From NCBI GenBank assembly GCA_946499275.1, contig CAMMRL010000017.1, positions 1-42,240 on the forward strand: a stretch of 42,240 bases of DNA, in the 5' to 3' direction. Origin of the DNA: an uncultured Clostridia bacterium. Lineage in GTDB: Bacteria > Bacillota > Clostridia > Oscillospirales > Acutalibacteraceae. The notes below the pieces were generated by a model that ran no database searches, was not told the DNA's origin, and saw nothing but the letters and a program-made list of their open reading frames with translations. The position numbers and the translations under genes are program-made. Within the stretch, counting starts at the first letter, position 1. Every line of letters begins with the position of its first letter. Positions 17,928 to 26,467 of the stretch are shown here, piece after piece.

Positions 17928-19277
17928 TTACGCCCCAGCTTCGGCGCGGCGGATAAAACCGGCGATATAAAAGCCGTCCGTACCATGTTCCGGTGGAAAA
18001 AGCGTCAACTCGTGGGACGGCTCCCCGTTCCGCCAAAGAGCAGCGTCCAACGGCAGAACCCGGGGCACAAAATCCGGGTGTTCCTCCAGGAAACGGGCGG
18101 CCACCGCTTCATTCTCCGCCGGGTTCAGCGTACAGGTGGAATACTGAAGTACGCCGCCCGCCCGTACCATCCGGGCCGTCTCGCGCAAAATCGCATACTG
18201 CGTCTCCGGCAGGGCGGCAAAGCTTTCCGGGTCCTTGTACCGGATTTCCGGCTTCCGGCGAATAACCCCCAGACCGGAACAGGGCGCATCGCAGACCACC
18301 CGGTCAAACCGGCCGCGAAGCGGCTCAGGACAAGGGGCCGATGCGTCTCTTACCACGGTGCGCAGGATGGATACGCCGTACAATGCGGCCCGTTTCTCCA
18401 GCACATCGCATTTCGCGGGGTAGAGGTCGCCGGCAAGGATTTCACCCAAGTTGTCCATATATTGGGCCGCCGTCAGGCTCTTGCCTCCCGGTGCGGCGCA
18501 CACGTCCGCCACCCTTTCACCGGGCAGCGGGGCTAATGCCTTGCAGCAGATCTGAGAAGCCATATCTTGATGATAATAGCAGGTTTCGAACGTTTGTGCA
18601 AGTTTTTTCAGCGCGGCGGGGTTTTCTACCCGCACGCAGCCCGGAAATCGGGGAACGCATTCCAGGCGTATCCCTGCATCCTCCGCCACCCGGCAAAAAT
18701 CCTCTACGGTAGTTTTCAGGGTATTCACCCGGATATAAGCGGGCGGGGGATCGTTCAGGCTTTCCGCCAGTTCCGTCATCCTCTTCTCCCCGTAAGCCGC
18801 CCGCCAAAGGGAAAGAAGGTGCACCGGGCAAGAGGTGCGGACCGCTAGCCCTTCATCTCCTTCTGGCAGGCGGTCAAACAGATGGACGCGGTCCCGGTCC
18901 ACCGCCCGCAGCACCGCATTGACAAAACCGGCGGAGCGCTCCTGCTTCATGGCCCGCGTCAGTTTGACCGCTTCGCTTACAGCCGCCGGAGCCGGTACCC
19001 GGTCCATATACAGCAGCTGGTAGCAGCCGACCCGTAGGATTTCCAGCACCGTGGGATGGAGCTTTTTCAGCTTTATGCTGGAATGCGCGGCCAGGACATA
19101 GTCCAGCGTCAGCCGCCGTTCAATCACCCCGTAAAACAGACGGGAAGCAAAAGCGCGGTCTTCTTCTCTCCAATCTTCCTGCTCCAATAATGTATCCAGC
19201 ACAATGTTGGAGTAACCGCCCTCACGATGGACGCGGGCAAGGGCTGTGACGGCGGCCCGGCGGGCGTTCGCCGGCAT
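17928..19277 (-). CDS. rsmB: 16S rRNA (cytosine-967 C5)-methyltransferase
   Basis: The 449-residue protein has an N-terminal NusB-like RNA-binding domain (about 1-140) and a C-terminal Rossmann methyltransferase of the NOL1/NOP2/Sun class. Motifs: VADVCAAPGGKSLTAA (about 253-268, SAM binding), DAPCSGLGVIRRKPEIR (about 324-340, with the PC catalytic Cys), and YSTCTLNPAENEAV (about 375-388, second Cys). The start ATG 19275-19277 overlaps the stop of the upstream protease gene by one base (TGATG), so the two are translationally coupled. Confidence 0.96.
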   Translation of the reverse strand: MPANARRAAVTALARVHREGGYSNIVLDTLLEQEDWREEDRAFASRLFYGVIERRLTLDYVLAAHSSIKLKKLHPTVLEILRVGCYQLLYMDRVPAPAAVSEAVKLTRAMKQERSAGFVNAVLRAVDRDRVHLFDRLPEGDEGLAVRTSCPVHLLSLWRAAYGEKRMTELAESLNDPPPAYIRVNTLKTTVEDFCRVAEDAGIRLECVPRFPGCVRVENPAALKKLAQTFETCYYHQDMASQICCKALAPLPGERVADVCAAPGGKSLTAAQYMDNLGEILAGDLYPAKCDVLEKRAALYGVSILRTVVRDASAPCPEPLRGRFDRVVCDAPCSGLGVIRRKPEIRYKDPESFAALPETQYAILRETARMVRAGGVLQYSTCTLNPAENEAVAARFLEEHPDFVPRVLPLDAALWRNGEPSHELTLFPPEHGTDGFYIAGFIRRAEAGA

Positions 19278-19972
19278 CAGTTATTCCTCCTGCCGCGGCC
19301 GAGGACGAGGATGATCAAGCGGAGCAGGCTCATTAGGGAGACGAACAGGGCGGCCACATAGGTCATGGCGGCAGCGGTCAGCACCTTACGCGCACCGGCC
19401 AGCTCCTCTTTGGTGAGGATCCCCTGCGCTTCCAACGCCTTCATTGCCCGGGAACTTGCATTGAATTCGACTGGCAAGGTGATCAGCTGAAAGAGCACCG
19501 CCAACCCGAAAAAAGCCACCCCGACAATCGCCAGGTACTGAAAATCAAACAGCAAGCCGGCAATTACCAAATACGGCGACAGGGTGGACGCGAACTGGGT
19601 GACCGGCAGGATGCCGGCCCGCAGCTTAATCGGGGCGTATCCCTGCGCGTACTGGATCGCGTGCCCCGTCTCGTGCGCCGCCACGCCGATGGCGGCGACC
19701 GATTGAATCGGCCCCACCGTTTCGGAAAGCCGGATCACGTTGCTTCGCGGGTCGTAATGGTCGGTCATCGACCCGGCAACCGTCTCGATAGGGACGGACA
19801 GCCCATTCTCCCTCTGGATCGCCGCGCAGGCATCCCGTCCGGTCATCCCGCTACGGGTGCCGACTTTGCTGTATTTCTTGAACGTCGATTGTACGCTGAC
19901 CTGCGCCGCAAAGGCAAGAAGCACCGCCGGCAGCACCAAAATCAAATAATAATAATCCACAAAAAAGGGCAT
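19277..19972 (-). CDS. YugP-like zinc metallopeptidase, integral membrane
   Basis: The product (231 residues) begins with one membrane segment (about 4-25) and carries the zinc protease motif HETGH in AAHETGHAIQYAQGYAP (about 97-113), followed by further membrane segments (about 120-165) and a C-terminal hydrophobic helix before GRGRRNN. This is the DUF2226/YugP-type membrane peptidase family, whose substrates are not established. Start: ATG 19970-19972 with AAAGGA 8 bases upstream; an ATG three codons earlier is possible. In Clostridia this gene often sits between fmt and rsmB, as here; it is absent from the Bacillus version of the cluster. Confidence 0.9.
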   Translation of the reverse strand: MPFFVDYYYLILVLPAVLLAFAAQVSVQSTFKKYSKVGTRSGMTGRDACAAIQRENGLSVPIETVAGSMTDHYDPRSNVIRLSETVGPIQSVAAIGVAAHETGHAIQYAQGYAPIKLRAGILPVTQFASTLSPYLVIAGLLFDFQYLAIVGVAFFGLAVLFQLITLPVEFNASSRAMKALEAQGILTKEELAGARKVLTAAAMTYVAALFVSLMSLLRLIILVLGRGRRNN

Positions 19973-20136
19973 ACACCCCATCCTTTCCCTCGTTTATCCA
20001 TTTGGCTGATATCGGCTGTCTTCATCAGTATTGGCCAAGATCCGCCGCTGTAAAAAATATAGCGAAAAAATATGAATAGGCTTTGAATTCTACCTTGATT
20101 TCCCTTTAAGATTCGGAAATTTCCGGCAAAACGCTT

Positions 20137-21063
20137 TTAATCCGGCAGCACCCGCCCGATCTCCACCGGACGACCGCGGAGAAAATCGGCACCCGCCATC
20201 CGTTTTCCGCCTTCCGCCTGCACTTCGAGCAGTTCCAGCGTCGTCCCACCGCCGCAGGCAACTGTAAAAGGATTATGCTTTACAACAGTTCCCGGAATCG
20301 CTTTGGTAGATTCTCCCACACGGGAACGATGCACTTTCAGGATTTTCCCCCCCAAGCGGGTGGAAGCGGAGGGCCAGGGATTCAGCCCCCTTACCTGATT
20401 ATGGAGCGCCTGCGCCGGGCATTCCCAATCCATCACGCTCAGCTCTCGGCTGAGCATCGGCGCATAGCAGGATTCCCCTTCCTGTTTCACCGGCTTGAGC
20501 GTCCCGGCTTCCAGCGCTTTCAAGGTATCGGACAGGGCCTCAGCCCCTTCCCGAGAAAGCAGGTCGTGCAGTTCACCGGCCGTCATCTCCGGCGGAATCG
20601 CGCAGCGGCGGGTGAGCAGCATGTCCCCGGTATCCAGCCCGGCATCCATCTGCATAGTGGTCACGCCGGACTCGGTTTCCCCGTGGAGAACCGCCCATTG
20701 AATTGGCGCAGCCCCGCGGTATTTCGGAAGCAGCGAAGCGTGGACGTTGATGCAGCCGTACCGGGGGATATCCAGCGCCGCCTGCGGCAGGATACGACCG
20801 TAAGCGACGACAATCGCCACGTCCGCCCCACAAGAAGCCAATTTTTCGAGCGCTTCCGGGTTGTTTTTAAAGGTTGCCGGCTGATAGACCGGGATACCAT
20901 GCGACAAGGCACACAACTTCACAGGAGGAGGTGTCAGTGTATACCCACGTCCTTTCGGTTTATCCGCCTGGGTGACTGCCAGCATCACGTCGTGGCCGTC
21001 CGTAATCAGCCTTTCCAGGCAGGGAACGGCGAATTCCGGCGTCCCCATAAAGATCACTTTCAT
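20137..21063 (-). CDS. fmt: Methionyl-tRNA formyltransferase
   Basis: Fmt formylates Met-tRNAi with 10-formyl-tetrahydrofolate. In the 308-residue product: GTPEFAVPCLERL (8-20), the catalytic Asn/His segment INVHASLLPKYRGAAPIQ (N106, H108), and the catalytic Asp in AGLDTGDML (about 142-150). The C-terminal OB-like domain (about 205-308) binds the tRNA. The start is ATG 21061-21063, with AAAGGTGG upstream. It follows def, the enzyme that removes the formyl group after translation starts, which is the conserved pairing. Confidence 0.97.
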   Translation of the reverse strand: MKVIFMGTPEFAVPCLERLITDGHDVMLAVTQADKPKGRGYTLTPPPVKLCALSHGIPVYQPATFKNNPEALEKLASCGADVAIVVAYGRILPQAALDIPRYGCINVHASLLPKYRGAAPIQWAVLHGETESGVTTMQMDAGLDTGDMLLTRRCAIPPEMTAGELHDLLSREGAEALSDTLKALEAGTLKPVKQEGESCYAPMLSRELSVMDWECPAQALHNQVRGLNPWPSASTRLGGKILKVHRSRVGESTKAIPGTVVKHNPFTVACGGGTTLELLEVQAEGGKRMAGADFLRGRPVEIGRVLPD

Positions 21064-21108
21064 CAAAGCCCCACCTTTCCCGCATGCGGCGGGTCGTATT
21101 TATCCAGA

Positions 21109-21134
21109 AATGCCACCTCGGGAGAGGTGGCATT
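21109..21134. terminator. Hairpin between def and fmt
   Basis: AATGCCACCTC (21109-21119) pairs perfectly over 11 bp with GAGGTGGCATT (21124-21134) around a GGGA loop. The minus-strand read continues TCTGGATAAA without a T-run, so partial termination or an RNA-processing stem between def and fmt is more likely than a full stop. Confidence 0.5.
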
Positions 21135-21152
21135 GCCTTTTCAGCCCTATGG

Positions 21153-21617
21153 TTATTCGCCGGGTTCCAGCATCCGGATCACGTGTTCTTTGAACAGTAT
21201 GCCGTCCAGATGGTCGCTTTCATGGCAGATGCAGCGGGCCTTCAGATCTTCGCCGTCTACCGTGATCTCGTTGCCGTACCGGTCCTGCGCCTTAATTTTG
21301 ACATAGCGGGGTCTCCGGGTAATCCCGTATTCGCCGGGACAGGACAGGCAGCCTTCCACGTCCTCCTGCTTACCTTTTTTCACGAGATATTCGGGGTTGA
21401 TCACCTCGATTACGCCGCTGCCATCCCCCAGATCCATCACAAACACGCGGCGAAGGATCCCCACCTGCGGTGCGGCCAGGCCCACGCCGTCCGATTTGTG
21501 CAGCGTTTCCGCCATATCGTCCAACAAGGTCCAGAGTCGCTCGTTAAACTCCGTGACCGGGCGGCATACCTTATGGAGCACACTTTCCTTTTCCGTTAAA
21601 ATATTGCGAAGCGCCAT
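21153..21617 (-). CDS. def: Peptide deformylase
   Basis: Def removes the formyl group from nascent N-terminal formyl-methionine. The 154-residue protein shows motif 1 GVGLAAPQVG (44-53), motif 2 EGCLSCPG (88-95, metal-ligand C90) and motif 3 CHESDHLDG (131-139; H132 and H136 bind metal, E133 is catalytic). Motif 2 has Cys where Val or Phe is usual, adding a second cysteine next to the metal loop. The start ATG has AAAGGA 9 bases upstream. The 150-base gap to priA shows no gene. Confidence 0.97.
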   Translation of the reverse strand: MALRNILTEKESVLHKVCRPVTEFNERLWTLLDDMAETLHKSDGVGLAAPQVGILRRVFVMDLGDGSGVIEVINPEYLVKKGKQEDVEGCLSCPGEYGITRRPRYVKIKAQDRYGNEITVDGEDLKARCICHESDHLDGILFKEHVIRMLEPGE

Positions 21618-21769
21618 ATTCCATCATCCTTTCCTTCCATCTATCGGCTGTTTCCCGGCAGACAGGATCGCTCAATAAATACTATTCCCCGGGAAATCCT
21701 TTTATCCGTTTGCTATTGCGGCCAATATCCCTATTTTCGGCGGCTTTACTCCTATTCCGGCTTTCCCCT

Positions 21770-24238
21770 TTACAGCATCGCCGCCGGGTTGATATCTGCG
21801 AATACCGTAACCGCCTTGTTCTCCGGCGCGCGGCTGAACTGTTCCAGCAGGCAGGCTGTCATCTTCCGCATCCGCGCTGTGTTGACCGTTTTTACCAGCA
21901 GCTTATACCGGTACTTCCCCGCCACCCGGCCGATCGAGGCGGGTGAGGGATCCAAAACGATCATCGGCACGTCCGCGAAACCACCGGTCGCCGATTCGCG
22001 CAAGGCTGATAAAAAGCGATAAGCCACCTGTTTAACGGCCGGTTCCTCCATCCCCACAAAGCCAAACATGCAAAGGTCGGTATACGGCGGGTACTTCATC
22101 ATTTTCCGGGCGGCAATCTCCGTCTCATAAAAGCCTTCGTAATCCTGATTCGCCGCCAGTTCGATCACGTAATTGTCCGGTGTATAGGTTTGGATCACCG
22201 CTTTTCCGGCGAGGTTGCGCCTACCTGCCCGCCCAACCACCTGCGTCAGCAGGGCGAAGGTGGTCTCAAAGCAGCGGTAATCGTCCCCGTACAGGGATTG
22301 ATCGGCCGACAGCACCCCTACCAGGCCGACATTGGGAAAATCCAACCCTTTGGCCACCATTTGTGTGCCAATCATCAGGGAGTATTTCCCTTCGGCAAAC
22401 TCTTTAAACTTTTTTTCATACGCATACCGGGACATGGTTGTATCGGTATCCATCCGCAGGATGGATACGCCGGGAAAAAGCCGTTCCAGCTCTTCTTCCG
22501 CCCGTTGGGTCCCCAGCCCCGAATATCGGATTTTATTCGACCCGCATTCCGGACAGACGGACACCGGTTCCTGCGAATGGCCGCAGTAATGGCACATCAA
22601 CCGTCCATTCGCCCGATGATAAGTCAAGCTGATGCTGCACGACGGACAGGTGACCACATGCCCGCAAGAACGGCAGGAAACAAACGTATTGAACCCCCGC
22701 CGGTTAAGCAACAGGATCGCCTGCCTTCCCGCCGCTAGTGTCTCGCCGATCTCCCGGCGGAGCCGGACGCCGACCACGCCGCCGGATTCCCCTTCCGGCT
22801 CCTGCCGCATATCCACCACTTCCACAGTGGGAAGCTGCGCGTCGCCGAAGCGGGAACGCAGCACATGCAGGGAATACCGGCCGCTTTTCGCTGCGTGAAA
22901 GGTTTCCACCGACGGGGTGGCGGAAGTCAGCAGCAACATCGCGTTGTGTTTGACGCAGCGAAAACGGGCCACATCCCGCGCATGATACCGGGGGGAAGAT
23001 TCGCTTTTATAGGTGTGCTCCTGCTCCTCGTCCATGATGACAAGGCCGAGGTTTTCACAGGGGGCGAAAATGGCCGAACGGGTGCCGACCGTGATCTGCG
23101 CCTCCCCGCGCTTGATCCGCTTCCATTCATCCATTCTCTCGCCAATGGATAGCCCGCTGTGAAGCACGGCTACCCGCCGGCCGTAACGGCTGAGGAAAAT
23201 CGACATCATCTGTGGGGTGAGGGAAATTTCGGGCACCAGCACCAAAACATGGCGGCCCTCGGCGACAACGCGGTCGATCAGGTTCATATACACCTGGGTT
23301 TTGCCGCTGCCGGTCACGCCGTACAACAGCGCAGCCGAAGGCTTGCCGCTTTGATATTGGGCGTATAGGCCGTCGAACGCCGCCTGCTGCTCTTCATTCA
23401 GCAGCGTGGATACTAGAGGGGGCGCTTCCGGAGCCGCGGCATAGGGATTCCGCAGCACTTCATTGTCGAAAAGCTCCACAATTCCCTTTTTCTCCAATGC
23501 CTGTATCACTGCCGCCGTCACAGCGGAAAAGTAGCAGAGCTCTTTGACCGAAGCGCAGCCAACTTCCTGCAGTAAGGAGACCACCTTTTTCTGCTTTTCG
23601 GTGCAGCCGCGTTCGGCCAAAGCGGCGGTTAGCTCCTCCCCATCCAGGCAGAGCCGCACCATGCGCACCGTCGCGTCCCCCATCCGCCGGAACGCATCGT
23701 CTGACCGGATCAGCGCGCCCAGGCGCACCAGCCGTTCCGGCAGATCGTTATCCGACGTCAGCCCCATCCATGTCAGGAGACGTTCCCGATCCACCCCGCC
23801 TTTAACAGAAGCCACGTATTCGACCGCCTTGAGCTCATCGCGGCTCATTGTCTCCCTCAGGTCGGGCGTGAGCTCCGCCGCCCGGTAGGTCGGCTTCACC
23901 CGTAGATACAATCCTGTCGGCAGCATGGCGTGGACCGCGTCGAAGATGGTACAGAAGGTGCGCTCCTTAAGCCAAAGCGCCAATTCCAGCATCTCGTCAT
24001 TCAGCAACGGTTCTCTTTCCAGCACCGAATAAACCGGTTTTAGACGGCTGCGGTCGGCTGCGGCGTCCCACTCCATCACAATTCCCTGCCGTTTCCGGTT
24101 GCCGCCGCCGAAAGGCACCAGCACCCGGCAACCGGGCCGCAAGGGCTCCAAACTCTCCGGCACCGTATACGAATACAGCTTGTCAAAATGATACGCCGTC
24201 TGCTCCACGGCGATTTTCGCTACCTTGGGCAGAAGCAT
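21770..24238 (-). CDS. priA: Primosomal protein N' (replication restart helicase)
   Basis: PriA recognises stalled forks, unwinds the lagging strand and reloads the replicative helicase. The product has 822 residues from ATG 24236-24238 (MLLPKVAKIAV). Order: 3'-DNA-binding domain (about 1-105), winged helix (about 115-250), helicase lobe 1 with Walker A GVTGSGKT (about 307-314) and MDEEQ box, eight zinc-binding cysteines in CRSCGHVVTCPSCS, CHYC and CPEC, helicase lobe 2 (QVVGRAGR), and a C-terminal domain. Nothing is missing. coaBC, which lies between rpoZ and priA in Bacillus, is absent here: the gap to rpoZ is only 37 bases. Confidence 0.97.
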   Translation of the reverse strand: MLLPKVAKIAVEQTAYHFDKLYSYTVPESLEPLRPGCRVLVPFGGGNRKRQGIVMEWDAAADRSRLKPVYSVLEREPLLNDEMLELALWLKERTFCTIFDAVHAMLPTGLYLRVKPTYRAAELTPDLRETMSRDELKAVEYVASVKGGVDRERLLTWMGLTSDNDLPERLVRLGALIRSDDAFRRMGDATVRMVRLCLDGEELTAALAERGCTEKQKKVVSLLQEVGCASVKELCYFSAVTAAVIQALEKKGIVELFDNEVLRNPYAAAPEAPPLVSTLLNEEQQAAFDGLYAQYQSGKPSAALLYGVTGSGKTQVYMNLIDRVVAEGRHVLVLVPEISLTPQMMSIFLSRYGRRVAVLHSGLSIGERMDEWKRIKRGEAQITVGTRSAIFAPCENLGLVIMDEEQEHTYKSESSPRYHARDVARFRCVKHNAMLLLTSATPSVETFHAAKSGRYSLHVLRSRFGDAQLPTVEVVDMRQEPEGESGGVVGVRLRREIGETLAAGRQAILLLNRRGFNTFVSCRSCGHVVTCPSCSISLTYHRANGRLMCHYCGHSQEPVSVCPECGSNKIRYSGLGTQRAEEELERLFPGVSILRMDTDTTMSRYAYEKKFKEFAEGKYSLMIGTQMVAKGLDFPNVGLVGVLSADQSLYGDDYRCFETTFALLTQVVGRAGRRNLAGKAVIQTYTPDNYVIELAANQDYEGFYETEIAARKMMKYPPYTDLCMFGFVGMEEPAVKQVAYRFLSALRESATGGFADVPMIVLDPSPASIGRVAGKYRYKLLVKTVNTARMRKMTACLLEQFSRAPENKAVTVFADINPAAML

Positions 24239-24275
24239 TTTCCCTGACCAGCCTTTCCCCAATACGGCGACTCGC

Positions 24276-24482
24276 TTATTCTTCCTCGTCCTTTACCGGT
24301 AGAATGGTATACTCGCCGCGGCGGAAATCGTTGATCGCCAGGCTGACGGGCTTTTCCGTAATAATAATATTCTTTTCCTCTGCCTCGTCCGCGATCTGGC
24401 GGGCGCGTTTTGCCACAGCAATCACCACAGCATAGCGGCTTTCATTGCCTTTAATTTGCTCGATATCGGTGGGTCTAAGCAT
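24276..24482 (-). CDS. rpoZ: DNA-directed RNA polymerase subunit omega
   Basis: Omega helps fold and hold the beta' subunit. The product from ATG 24480-24482 has 68 residues ([20 protein letters not shown]), the usual size; longer in-frame starts run through the antisense of nothing known and lie inside gmk. The motif RYAVVIAVAKRARQIADEA (about 16-34) is the conserved omega core. The start overlaps the 3' end of gmk by 8 bases, so translation is coupled. Confidence 0.95.
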   Translation of the reverse strand: MLRPTDIEQIKGNESRYAVVIAVAKRARQIADEAEEKNIIITEKPVSLAINDFRRGEYTILPVKDEEE

Positions 24483-25086
24483 TCTCAAGTACCTCCAGCA
24501 CTGTTTTCTCCATGCGGGAATACCGCATTTTTTCGGCGTTAATAATCGTGTGGATTCGCTCGACGGCAAATTCCACTTCGTCGTTGAGCACAACGTAATC
24601 GTAGCGGAACGCCCGAGCCAGTTCCCGCCGGGCTACCGCCAGGCGGCCCTGTATTTTATCCTCGGTCTCCGTCCCGCGGTCCCGCAAGCGGCGTTCCAGC
24701 TCCTGCATCGAAGGGATGGTGATAAAAATGGAAACCAGGTCGGAGCGGTGATCCATCACCTTTTCCGCGCCCTGCACCTCGATTTCCAAGATCACGTTTT
24801 TCCCCTGTGCGAGCCATTCTTTGATCGGCTCCTCCGGCGTACCGTAATAATTGCCGTTATATTCGGCGTATTCCAATAAAGCACCGCGGCGGATCAGTTC
24901 CTCGAATTCATCCCGGGTTTTAAAATAATAGTGGACATTGTTCAGCTCTCCCGGGCGGGGGGCACGGGTGGTGGCGGACACGGACAGAACCGTGTCTGCC
25001 CTTTCCTGCAGCAGGCGTTTGATGATCGTCCCCTTGCCCGATCCGGACGGGCCGGACAGGATAATCAGCATACCGCGATTACTCAT
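24475..25086 (-). CDS. gmk: Guanylate kinase
   Basis: Gmk phosphorylates GMP to GDP and links nucleotide pools to (p)ppGpp. In the 203-residue protein: P-loop GPSGSGKGT (12-20), GMP-binding segment [11 protein letters not shown] (about 38-48) and NYYGTP (about 79-84), and the lid [15 protein letters not shown] (about 134-148). The start overlaps the remA stop by 8 bases and the end overlaps rpoZ by 8 bases, a tightly coupled trio. Confidence 0.98.
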   Translation of the reverse strand: MSNRGMLIILSGPSGSGKGTIIKRLLQERADTVLSVSATTRAPRPGELNNVHYYFKTRDEFEELIRRGALLEYAEYNGNYYGTPEEPIKEWLAQGKNVILEIEVQGAEKVMDHRSDLVSIFITIPSMQELERRLRDRGTETEDKIQGRLAVARRELARAFRYDYVVLNDEVEFAVERIHTIINAEKMRYSRMEKTVLEVLENA

Positions 25087-25351
25087 CCTCGTTCAGTTCC
25101 TCCTCGTCGTCCTCGTCGCGGTCGTTCAGGCGATTGGCCACCGTCTCCGGCTGCACGGCCGAAAGGATAACGTGATCGCTGTCGGTAACCAATACCGCAC
25201 GGGTACGGCGGCCATAGGTTGCGTCGATCAGCGTGCCGCGGTCCTTAGCCTCTTGGATGATCCGCTTGATCGGTGCGGATTCCGGACTGACGATCGCCAC
25301 CAGGCGGTTTGCAGAAACCATGTTGCCGAAACCGATATTGATGAGCTTCAT
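25079..25351 (-). CDS. remA: RemA family DNA-binding regulator (DUF370)
   Basis: RemA is a small oligomeric regulator that in Bacillus activates biofilm matrix and osmoprotection genes. The 90-residue product has the family core [20 protein letters not shown] (2-21) and [20 protein letters not shown] (about 42-61). The last 16 residues are almost all acidic. As elsewhere in Firmicutes, it lies between yicC and gmk. Its targets in this organism are unknown, and there is no matrix operon in view. Confidence 0.95.
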   Translation of the reverse strand: MKLINIGFGNMVSANRLVAIVSPESAPIKRIIQEAKDRGTLIDATYGRRTRAVLVTDSDHVILSAVQPETVANRLNDRDEDDEEELNEDE

Positions 25352-25438
25352 ATTCCCTGTCCTTTCCCATTTCCAGCCCTTTGATTGGACATATGTGCAA
25401 CGTTGGGGCCGTAATCTTTGTGATCCTCTTGAATATCC

Positions 25439-26317
25439 TTATTCAATGTTTTGAATCTGCTCGCGGATTTTTTCAATCTCTGCTTTGATATCCACCACAA
25501 TGCGGGCAAGCGTCACATCCTGTGCCTTGGAACCGATGGTGTTGGCTTCCCTGTTGATTTCCTGCACCAGGAAATCCAATTTTCTTCCCACCGGTTCGTC
25601 GCCGGCCAGCATGTGCTCCAACTGTTCCAGATGGCTGCGAAGCCGGACGGTTTCCTCCGCAACCGCGATTTTATCCGCGAAGATTGCCGCTTCGGTCAAA
25701 AGCCGCTGCTCATCCACCGCCGCATCACCAAGCAGCTCCCGCATCCGGGCCTGCACCTTTTCCATATGCTCCTGCACGGTCTGGGGAGAGCGCTCTTCCA
25801 CTTTTTCCACCGCTTGGAGGATTACTGCCGCGCGGGATAAGACATCTTCCCGAAGCTTGGCGCCTTCCCTCTCCCGCATAGCGACGAAACGCGTCAGCGT
25901 CTCGTCCGTCACCCGGCGGACCGCCTCCCAAATCGCGTCTTCGTCCTCCGTTTCCCGGTGGACGCTGAACACGTCGGGAAAACGCGCCAGCATCCCGGCG
26001 GTCACATCATCCTCAAGGCCGTAACGTTCCGCCAATTCTTTAAGGGCCCCGCGGTATCCATCGGCAAGCGTGTAGTTCACCATAACCTTACTGCCGGGAG
26101 CGTCTACCGTGTCGATCCAGACATACACATCCACTTTGCCCCGGGAGATCGTGCGCTGAATATAGGATTTCAGCTTGTCGTCCAGAAAGCCGTAAGCCCG
26201 CGGAATGCGGGAGGAATATTCGTAATAACGGTGGTTCACCGACTTGATTTCCACCGTAATGTCCATCCCGTCAATTGTCTGCTGAAACCGGCCGTAGCCG
26301 GTCATACTTCTGACCAC
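25439..26317 (-). CDS. yicC: YicC family endoribonuclease
   Basis: YicC/YloC proteins are conserved hydrolases of RNA, shown to be endoribonucleases in E. coli and Bacillus. The 292-residue product begins with the family start VRSMTGYGR (GTG start 26315-26317, GGTGA upstream), has an N-terminal YicC domain (about 1-155) and a C-terminal DUF1732 (about 205-292) with KLDFLVQEINREANTIGSKA. It heads the long cluster behind the promoter at 26363-26392. The 87-base gap to remA shows no feature. Confidence 0.95.
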   Translation of the reverse strand: MVRSMTGYGRFQQTIDGMDITVEIKSVNHRYYEYSSRIPRAYGFLDDKLKSYIQRTISRGKVDVYVWIDTVDAPGSKVMVNYTLADGYRGALKELAERYGLEDDVTAGMLARFPDVFSVHRETEDEDAIWEAVRRVTDETLTRFVAMREREGAKLREDVLSRAAVILQAVEKVEERSPQTVQEHMEKVQARMRELLGDAAVDEQRLLTEAAIFADKIAVAEETVRLRSHLEQLEHMLAGDEPVGRKLDFLVQEINREANTIGSKAQDVTLARIVVDIKAEIEKIREQIQNIE

Positions 26318-26362
26318 GTTGTTTCACCGTCCCCTGCGCCGGCAGGCGCTGTTTTCGCCCTT

Positions 26363-26392
26363 ATTTTATCAGGTTTCCGCGCCGCCTGTCAA
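26363..26392 (-). promoter_or_regulatory. Sigma-A promoter of the yicC-spoVM cluster
   Basis: The minus strand has consensus TTGACA (26387-26392), 18 bases, TAAAAT (26363-26368), 45 bases before the yicC GTG. It lies just after the terminator of the preceding operon. Confidence 0.75.
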
Positions 26393-26423
26393 CCGTATCA
26401 GCTGGCGAAGCAGGCTTCCCGCA

Positions 26424-26453
26424 AACAAACGAAAGCCCCAGATGGGGCTTTCG
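26424..26453 (-). terminator. Terminator of the carboxyltransferase operon
   Basis: CGAAAGCCCC (26430-26439) pairs over 10 bp with GGGGCTTTCG (26444-26453) around AGAT; the minus strand continues TTTGTTTG. Confidence 0.8.
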
Positions 26454-26467
26454 AGTAAAATCCGATA

